Source: an uncultured bacterium (lineage in GTDB: Bacteria > Actinomycetota > Coriobacteriia > Coriobacteriales > Eggerthellaceae). Taken from it: a DNA stretch of 5,028 nucleotides. Every line of letters begins with the position of its first letter. Position 1 is the first letter of the stretch. The position numbers and the translations under genes are program-made. The stretch is taken from positions 1 through 5,028 of the forward strand of contig CANSQW010000125.1 of NCBI GenBank assembly GCA_947649215.1. The letters run 5' to 3'. The notes under the pieces are model-generated. The model did not search any database, was not told where the DNA came from, and saw only the letters and a list, made by a program, of their open reading frames with translations. This document shows positions 1 through 4,078 of the stretch, piece after piece.

Positions 1-171
1 GACCCACAGCACGACGCCCAGCGCGGCCAGCACGGCGCACACGCCGATGCCGACGCTGAGCCCGCGCCCGCCCGAGGCGACCGCCCTGGCACCCGCGGCC
101 TCGCGGGACTTGGCCCCCGCAGCCGGGTTGAGGTCGTCGTCGAGAACGGCGACATTGTTGAGTTCACTCAT
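1..171 (-). CDS. N-terminus of a probable NrfD/DmsC-type membrane anchor subunit (partial)
   Basis: Only the first 57 codons are in the window; the gene continues past position 1. The ATG at 171 lies 9 nt after a GGAGG (181-185), and the AAGGAGG overlaps the stop codon of the preceding iron-sulfur gene. A second ATG at 178 leads to a stop within five codons, so 171 is the start. The visible protein begins MSELNNVAVLDDDLNPAAG. A polar stretch of about 37 residues, presumably cytoplasmic, is followed by the start of a hydrophobic helix (GLSVGIGVCAVLAALGVVLWV). Third place in a catalytic subunit / four-cluster ferredoxin / membrane protein operon is where NrfD/PsrC or DmsC quinol-oxidising anchors usually sit. 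Such an anchor would pass electrons from menaquinol to the ferredoxin subunit. The gene itself is well supported; the family is inferred from position and one partial helix, so another membrane protein is possible. Confidence 0.68.
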   Translation of the reverse strand, partial: MSELNNVAVLDDDLNPAAGAKSREAAGARAVASGGRGLSVGIGVCAVLAALGVVLWV

Positions 172-180
172 ATCTCATCC

Positions 181-187
181 CCTCCTT
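181..187 (-). promoter_or_regulatory. Ribosome binding site of the anchor gene, overlapping the upstream stop codon
   Basis: The minus strand reads AAGGAGG, a strong Shine-Dalgarno sequence, with 9 nt between GGAGG and the ATG at 171. Its first two bases belong to the TAA stop of the iron-sulfur subunit (186-188). This supports coupled translation and fixes the anchor start. Confidence 0.8.
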
Positions 188-809
188 ACACCAGGAAGTA
201 CACGGACGGCTTCGTGCCCTGCTCGGGCAGGAGATGCTGGTACTCGCGACCCTTGAGGGCCTGGCTCACCTCGCTGTCCGGATCGTCCAGGTCGCCCCAG
301 AAGCGGGCACGGGCGGGACAGAGGTCCATACAGGCCGGCGTCTCGCCGCGGGCGATGCGCTGGTAGCAGAACGTGCACTTCTCCACCACGTGCTTCTGAT
401 GCGGGGCGACATCCGCGTCGCCCAGGGCGAAGTCCATCGCGGTGCCGGGCTCCTCCCAGTTGAACGACCGTACGCCCGTGTAGGGGCACGCCGACATGCA
501 CATGCGGCAGCCGATGCACTTGTCGTAGTCCTGGCGGACGATGCCCGTGGACTCATCCCGGTAGGTGGCGCCGACGGGGCACACCTTGACGCAGGCGGGG
601 TTCTCGCAGTGCTGGCAGCCCAGGGTGTAGTAGCTCATGGACAAAACGGGGCACTCCCCCTCGGGTGCGTCGGGCGCATCCCCGCCCTTCGTCAGGACGC
701 GGGTCCAGAAGACGCCCTCGGGGATGTTGTTAGCCATCTTGCAGGCCACCGTGCACGCGTTGCAGCCCATGCAGCGGTTGACGTCGATCGCCATGCCGTA
801 GCGAGCCAT
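186..809 (-). CDS. DmsB-like four-cluster [4Fe-4S] electron-transfer subunit
   Basis: This 207-residue protein matches the size of DmsB-type subunits (E. coli DmsB is about 205). Sixteen cysteines form four ferredoxin-style groups: C13/16/19/23 (CMGCNACTVACK), C65/68/73/77 (CQHCENPACVKVCP), C98/101/104/108 (CIGCRMCMSACP) and C145/148/160/164 (CTFCYQR...CMDLCP). In this family the last cysteine of each group normally crosses over to a partner cluster, giving a four-cluster wire. One extra cysteine, C53, is unlikely to be a ligand. The role is to carry electrons from the membrane anchor to the molybdopterin subunit. There is no signal peptide; such subunits normally cross the membrane bound to the Tat-bearing catalytic partner. 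The ATG at 809 starts 2 nt after the catalytic subunit's TAG, and the ribosome binding site lies inside that gene, so translation is probably coupled. No key residue is missing. The specific enzyme (DMSO, thiosulfate, polysulfide or other reductase) cannot be decided from this subunit. Confidence 0.95.
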   Translation of the reverse strand: MARYGMAIDVNRCMGCNACTVACKMANNIPEGVFWTRVLTKGGDAPDAPEGECPVLSMSYYTLGCQHCENPACVKVCPVGATYRDESTGIVRQDYDKCIGCRMCMSACPYTGVRSFNWEEPGTAMDFALGDADVAPHQKHVVEKCTFCYQRIARGETPACMDLCPARARFWGDLDDPDSEVSQALKGREYQHLLPEQGTKPSVYFLV

Positions 810-811
810 CG

Positions 812-3299
812 CTACTCACCTCCCTCATACTTCTCGACCTCGCAGAGGAAGTCGTAGAAGCAGCTGTTCGAGCAGAAATCGTTCATGTAGCGGTTCGTGA
901 GATCCTGGGCATGGCCCTCCACGTACTGCGAGGCGTTCCAGCCATGGGGAATGGAGACGACGCCCTGCTTGATGCCCTCGCTCACCTTCGCGCGGAGCAC
1001 CACCGAGCCGCGGTCGTTGAACGCCCGGACGTAGTCGCCCTGGGCGATGCCGCGCTCGGCGGCGTCGCGGGCGTTCAGGCGCAGCATCGGCTCGGGCTCG
1101 AGCTCGCGCATGACCGGCGTGGTGGCCAGCTGCGAGTGCACGTGGTAGCGCTCATGCTGGCCGAGGCCGAAGAGCGGGTACTTCTCGCGCAGGGGGTTCT
1201 CCCAGTAGGACTCGTTGGCTCGGGTGTAGTAGGGATAGCGCTCGTATTCCGCCACCTCCTGGCCGAAGTTGTTGCGCACGAAGGGCTGCTCCAGGTAGTA
1301 CTCGAGGCGCTTCGTCTTGGTGAGGGCGAACTTGTCGATGGACACCTCGCCGTCGTTGATGGTGTAGTTGCGCACGAGTCGGTTGCTCTTGAAGGCGTCG
1401 TAGCCGGCGTCGTGGGCGAGGTTGGCCGGAGTGTCGATGATCTCGCGGAGGTACTCCTCGTCGGTCTTCGGGTAAAGGTCGTCCATCCCCAGGCGGCGCG
1501 ACAGGTCGCGGAGGATCTCCAGGTCGGTGCGGCACTCGTAGAGCGGGTCGACGATCTTGCGCTGGAAGGGCGGGTAGGGCGTGAAGCTCATGGTCATGAA
1601 GTCCTCGGACTCGAACACGTGCGGGATGGGCAGCACGATGTCGGAGTACATCGCCGTGTCGGTCATGGTGATGTCGGCCGTCACCACGAAGTCGACCTTC
1701 TTCACGGCCTCGATGAGCTCGAGGCGCCCCGACTCGTTGCACAGCGGGTTGCCGTTGTTGAACCACAGCACCTTGATGGGCAGGTCCTTGCCGGCCCACT
1801 TCCCCGTCTCCATGATGTCAGGCAGGTACATGCCGCAGATGTCGAGGCTCTTCTGGGTGCCCGCCACGAAGGGCAGCGGGTTGGTGGGGAACGATCCGAA
1901 GCCCAGGGCGGCGTGGCCGAGCGGCGTGCCGCCGGGAACGCCCGCGTTACCGGTGAGGGCTGCGATGAACATGAGGTTCTTGTAGTTGTGATGCGAGTTC
2001 GCGTGATGGCCGAGGCCCTGGTTGGTGTGGATGTAGACGGGGCCCTCCGTGGCGTAGGTGCGCGCGAGCCACTCGATGTCGTCGACGGAGAGGTCGCAGA
2101 TGCCCGCGGCCTTCTCCACGGTGAACTCGGCGATCTTGCCGCGCACGAGCTGGAACACCGGCTGCACCGACTGGCCCATCGCGTCGTAGTCGCCCGCAAG
2201 CGCGGGGTCGGCCGCCGCGTCGGCGTCGGCGAACGCGCCCGCCGCGACATCCCATACCTGGAGCGGGTCGATGACGGAGGGCTGCCCGGTAAGCGGGTTG
2301 ACCGGGCCCTCTGTAGGAGCGATGCCCAGGTCGCTCGCGCGCAGGTAGGTGCCGTCGCCCTTGACGAGCAGCGGGGAGACGGTGCGAGCCTTCATGAACT
2401 CCTCGTTCACGAGGCCGTTGTCGATGATGTAGTTGGCCATGGCCAGCATGAGGGCGCCATCGGTGCCGGGGCGGATGGCGAAGTAGCGATCCGAGTGCAT
2501 GGCCGCGGACGTGAACTGCGGGTCGATGGTGACGAGCTTGGCGCCCTTCTCGCGGGCGCGGCAGACGAACTGCCAGTCGGCGGGGTAGGCGTCGGTAGGG
2601 TTGGAGCCCCAGACGAAGATGCTCTTGGCGTTGGGCGTGTCGGCAATGTCGTTGCCCATGAAGAGCGTGAGCGCGTAGGCGAAGAACATCTGCGCCCAGT
2701 CGGCGCCGGGACCCAGGATGGTGGCGCCGGTACGCGAGAGGAAGCGGCCGTAGGCCACCGACCCCGCGCCGCTGCCGTTGAGCACGCCGCAGCTGGCATA
2801 GGAGTTCCAGAGGGCCACCGACGGCCAGCCGTGCTCGTCGACCGCGGCCTTCATCTTGGCGGCGATCTCATCGAGCGCCTCGTCCCAGGTGACGCGCTCC
2901 CACTGGCCGGCGCCGCGTTCCGTGCCCTCGACGCGACGCATCGGGTACTTCACGCGGTCGGGGTCGTAGAGGCGCTGGGGCTGGGCATAGCCCTTGACGC
3001 AGATGCGCCGGTAGTCGGCGTCGTCGCGCTCCTCCATGCGGGCGGCGGCCACGCGAACCACCTTGCCCTCGCGCACGACGACCTGCTGGGGGCAGCGGCT
3101 TCCGCAGTTGCCCTTGCAGGCGCTCAGATAGCACTCCTCCCCCGCCGTGGCGGCCGGCGTATCGGCCGAGGCCATCTCCAAGCCGCTGCCAATGGAGAGC
3201 GCTGCGGCGCCGGCTAGGCTAAGAGCGGCCCCCCCCCCCGGCGGTCTTAAGAAAGCTGCGGCGCGTGAGCCCGCCGCGCGAGCTGGTCGTTCCTGACAT
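812..3299 (-). CDS. DmsA-like Tat-exported molybdopterin oxidoreductase catalytic subunit, frameshifted at a G11 tract
   Basis: Catalytic subunit of a DMSO-reductase-family (bis-MGD molybdenum) enzyme. From the ATG at 3299 (ribosome binding site AAGGAGGAG) it begins MSGTTSSRGGLTRRSFLKTA, a model Tat signal. The 11-G run at 3239-3229 then shifts frame, giving a TAG at 3221-3219 after 26 codons. Removing one G restores 828 residues, a normal family length, and that numbering is used here. The signal has R13-R14 and a probable cleavage ASA45|D46. The N-terminal [4Fe-4S] motif C61-x3-C65-x3-C69-x30-C100 closely resembles E. coli DmsA (ACxxNCGSRC). Cofactor-binding landmarks are WGSNP 230-234, IDPxFT 258-263, IRPGTDGAL 275-283, TGNAGVPGG 449-457 and ITMTDTAMYSDIVLP 543-557. 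A molydopterin dinucleotide-binding C-terminal domain spans about 707-828. The likely metal-ligand position appears to be Asp (D200) rather than the Ser of DmsA. It is first in an operon with ferredoxin and anchor subunits. The body shows no other damage. Family very sure; substrate unknown; whether the break is real, reversible or a sequencing error is open. Confidence 0.93.
816..824 (-). promoter_or_regulatory. Ribosome binding site of the iron-sulfur subunit, inside the catalytic gene
   Basis: GGGAGGTGA on the minus strand lies in the last codons of the catalytic subunit (…EGGE-stop). GGAGG is 9 nt before the ATG at 809. The position suggests that ribosomes finishing the catalytic gene feed translation of the next one. 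If the catalytic gene is frameshifted OFF at its 5' end, premature termination could also lower expression of the downstream genes. Confidence 0.8.
3164..3299 (-). other. Twin-arginine (Tat) signal sequence split by the G tract
   Basis: The n-region carries TRRSFLK, a full match to the S/T-R-R-x-F-L-K consensus, read in the ATG-3299 frame. The h-region (GGGAALSLAGAAALSIGSG) and the cleavage site (ASA|DT) are read in the frame of the enzyme body. The G run lies exactly between the RR motif and the hydrophobic core. Ten G joins the two halves; eleven separates them. Confidence 0.85.
3229..3239 (-). repeat. G11 homopolymer (C11 on plus), candidate phase-variation tract
   Basis: Eleven consecutive C on the plus strand are read as GGG/GGC glycine codons in the signal peptide of the molybdoenzyme gene. 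The frame upstream (start codon and RR motif) and downstream (hydrophobic core and whole enzyme) differ by one base at this tract. Loss of one G or gain of two restores a continuous reading frame. It is the longest homopolymer in the window. Runs of this length and composition are known slippage hot spots in phase-variable genes of other bacteria. A read error in a homopolymer is the alternative. Confidence 0.9.
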
Positions 3300-3301
3300 C
3301 T

Positions 3302-3310
3302 CTCCTCCTT
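3302..3310 (-). promoter_or_regulatory. Ribosome binding site that fixes the molybdoenzyme start at 3299
   Basis: AAGGAGGAG on the minus strand lies just upstream of the ATG at 3299, with about 4 nt after the GGAGG core. It is the only strong Shine-Dalgarno sequence near the start of the gene, and it sets the frame that carries the twin-arginine motif. The GTG at 3490, which opens the longer ORF in the body frame, is preceded by CAACCTGCTATC and has none. Confidence 0.85.
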
Positions 3311-3463
3311 GGTCAAAGGTGCGTCAGGATACCCCGCTGATGTGAGGATGGCGGACGCCTGCGGAAACTGCGGCCTGCCTCGGATTCTCGGAACTCCCCC
3401 GATTCCCCAACCTATCGGATATCCCCCGTCGGAGAGCTCCCGGCATGGGGCCCTCCCTCGATA

Positions 3464-3478
3464 GAATTGGCCAAATTC
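3464..3478. promoter_or_regulatory. Short inverted repeat in the leader, possible operator
   Basis: On the minus strand GAATT-TGGCC-AATTC has perfect 5-bp arms, with TTGGCCAA as an overlapping 8-bp palindrome. If the candidate promoter at 3489-3517 is right, this site sits a few bases downstream of the transcription start, a typical repressor position. It is short enough to be chance. Confidence 0.25.
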
Positions 3479-3488
3479 CCTCGCGTCC

Positions 3489-3517
3489 ACGATAGCAGGT
3501 TGTCATATGACAATCAA
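3489..3517 (-). promoter_or_regulatory. Candidate promoter of the molybdoenzyme operon
   Basis: On the minus strand, TTGATT (3517-3512) and TATCGT (3494-3489) are 17 bp apart, and TG-n precedes the -10 hexamer (TGCTATCGT), an extended -10 arrangement. Matches to the housekeeping sigma consensus are partial. The predicted start is near 3482, about 180 nt upstream of the ATG. The perfect palindrome at 3500-3513 falls in the spacer and touches the -35. A second, weaker -10-like TATCGA lies at 3463-3458 without a -35 at the right distance. Confidence 0.35.
3500..3513. promoter_or_regulatory. Perfect 14-bp palindrome TTGTCATATGACAA, likely operator
   Basis: TTGTC-ATAT-GACAA is a perfect dyad with 5-bp arms and a 4-bp centre, the same layout as CRP/FNR-family sites (FNR: TTGAT-N4-ATCAA). 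It lies about 200 bp upstream of the molybdoenzyme start, within the candidate promoter. A CRP/FNR-type anaerobic regulator is a reasonable guess for a reductase operon. Other palindrome-binding families (TetR, MarR, LuxR) are not excluded. Confidence 0.5.
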
Positions 3518-3535
3518 GGAGCATCCTATGACAAT
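3506..3535. repeat. Direct repeat TATGACAAT, two copies 21 bp apart
   Basis: TATGACAAT occurs at 3506-3514 and again exactly at 3527-3535. The first copy includes the right arm of the 14-bp palindrome, so the second is an extra half-site. The 21-bp spacing is two helical turns and would put bound proteins on the same face of the DNA. This favours a real regulator-binding array over chance. Confidence 0.45.
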
Positions 3536-3592
3536 TTTCGCGGGATTCGTGGGGCCGCTCGGAGCCCCCTCGAACCCGGGTCTCGCGCGCGA

Positions 3593-3610
3593 GGGGCTGG
3601 GGCGGGGGGG
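3593..3610 (+). other. Potential G-quadruplex motif
   Basis: The plus strand reads GGGG-CT-GGGG-C-GGGGGGG, enough for four tracts of three G with loops of 1-2 bases. It would form on the non-transcribed partner of any minus-strand transcript passing here, or in a plus-strand RNA. Folding in vivo is untested. Confidence 0.35.
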
Positions 3611-3631
3611 CGGAGCGAAAGGAGCCGGGGG

Positions 3632-3662
3632 CCGTTTCCCGGGCGGGATCCCCGGGAAACGG
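3632..3662. repeat. Perfect 12-bp inverted repeat (strong hairpin)
   Basis: CCGTTTCCCGGG (3632-3643) and CCCGGGAAACGG (3651-3662) are exact reverse complements around a 7-base loop CGGGATC. Each arm contains CCCGGG. No T-run follows on either strand, so it is not a standard intrinsic terminator. It could be a protein site, a transcript-end stabiliser or a small-RNA element. A perfect 12-bp stem with a tight loop is unlikely by chance even at this GC content. Confidence 0.6.
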
Positions 3663-3738
3663 GGCGGCGCGCGCAAATCGGAGCGGTTTTGCACCGGGCG
3701 GGCGCGGGGAGGGCGGCCCGAGCGGCGGAGTGCCCGCG

Positions 3739-3761
3739 AAAAGCCCAGGTCGCGGATGGGC
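3739..3761 (-). terminator. Weak intrinsic-terminator-like hairpin
   Basis: On the minus strand, GCCCA (3761-3757), a 9-base loop and TGGGC (3747-3743) are followed by TTTT (3742-3739). The stem is only 5 bp and the T-run short, about 320 nt after the SPFH stop. It is a poor but correctly oriented terminator candidate, and could act as the pause or end point of Rho-dependent termination. Confidence 0.22.
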
Positions 3762-3864
3762 CGGCCGTCGAGGCGCGGGGGACGGGAGTGCAGAACCGTC
3801 CGTATTTGCAAGACGGGGGCCGGATCGCGAGGTTCGTGGGCCCCGAGGCGCGGGGCGCCATCGT

Positions 3865-4021
3865 GGAGGGAGGGCGGCGCGCCCCGCACGGGGGGGGCAA
3901 AGGCGAGAGACAGCGCGAACGCACGGGCGGCGCGACGGGGAGGCAGCGCAGCCGGAGGCGGACGACGCGCCGGGCAGACGCGCAAAGCGGCACGACGGAG
4001 CGCGACGGGGACGACGCGCCC
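3865..4021 (-). terminator. Candidate Rho-dependent termination region after the SPFH gene
   Basis: For 157 consecutive bases the plus strand has no T, so a transcript of the minus strand would have no A here and would contain clearly more C than G. C-rich, G-poor, unstructured RNA just after a stop codon is the usual description of a Rho-loading (rut) site. The region begins about 60 nt beyond the SPFH stop codon and no strong intrinsic terminator is present. GC content is so high that some secondary structure is expected, which weakens the case. Confidence 0.3.
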
Positions 4022-4078
4022 TGCGCCTGGGGGGCGGCGGAGACGCGGGGCAGCAGTCAGTCGTGCGGGAGCGCCCCC

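Larger units (their letters stand above)
3300..3488 (-). other. Probable 5' leader of the molybdoenzyme operon
   Basis: About 190 bases separate the candidate promoter from the start codon. Apart from the ribosome binding site, I see only short palindromes: GAATT-N5-AATTC at 3464-3478 and GGATATCC at 3417-3424. I recognise no riboswitch, leader peptide with a ribosome binding site, or terminator/antiterminator pair. The body-frame ORF runs through here but encodes nothing recognisable (it starts GTG, then DAREFGQFYRG), so I treat the stretch as non-coding. The length would leave room for leader-based control. Confidence 0.4.
3536..4078. other. Gene-free, extremely GC-rich and strand-asymmetric intergenic region
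   Basis: I find no credible gene in these roughly 540 bases. My hand count for 3541-4078 on the plus strand is A 79, T 38, C 162, G 259: 78% GC, with G well above C and A twice T. Open frames on both strands give only Arg/Gly/Pro/Ala-rich, low-complexity translations with no recognisable domain. Visible structure: a G-quadruplex motif (3593-3610), a 12-bp-stem hairpin (3632-3662), a weak terminator-like hairpin (3739-3761), an 8-G run (3890-3897), a T-free stretch (3865-4021), and duplicated 12-mers GCGCGACGGGGA (3930-3941, 4000-4011) and GGACGACGCGCC (3960-3971, 4009-4020). An 8-bp inverted pair (4029-4036 with 4072-4079) ends on the SPFH stop codon. It separates two co-directional genes, so termination of the SPFH transcript is the simplest role. 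Confidence 0.6.

Noticed and set aside
3164..3178. In-frame ATG after the G tract (Met42, restored numbering) as a start for a cytoplasmic version of the enzyme
   Set aside because: The only purine-rich sequence, GGAG, abuts the ATG with no spacing, so it is not a usable ribosome binding site. The start would fall at the end of the signal peptide.
911..3217. Plus-strand ORF of 768 codons antisense to the molybdoenzyme
   Set aside because: It is a shadow of the GC-rich coding strand: Val/Gly/Ala/Arg/Leu/His-biased translation, no recognisable motifs and no ribosome binding site. The opposite strand encodes an unmistakable enzyme.
3324..3524. 66-codon minus-strand ORF in the leader as a possible leader peptide
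   Set aside because: It starts within the operator array, has no Shine-Dalgarno sequence and would begin upstream of the predicted transcription start. Its sequence matches nothing I recognise.
3503..3993. Two overlapping minus-strand ORFs of about 155-160 codons in the spacer
   Set aside because: Both translate to Pro/Arg/Ala-rich low-complexity sequence in different frames of the same DNA, without ribosome binding sites. They are explained by high GC content.
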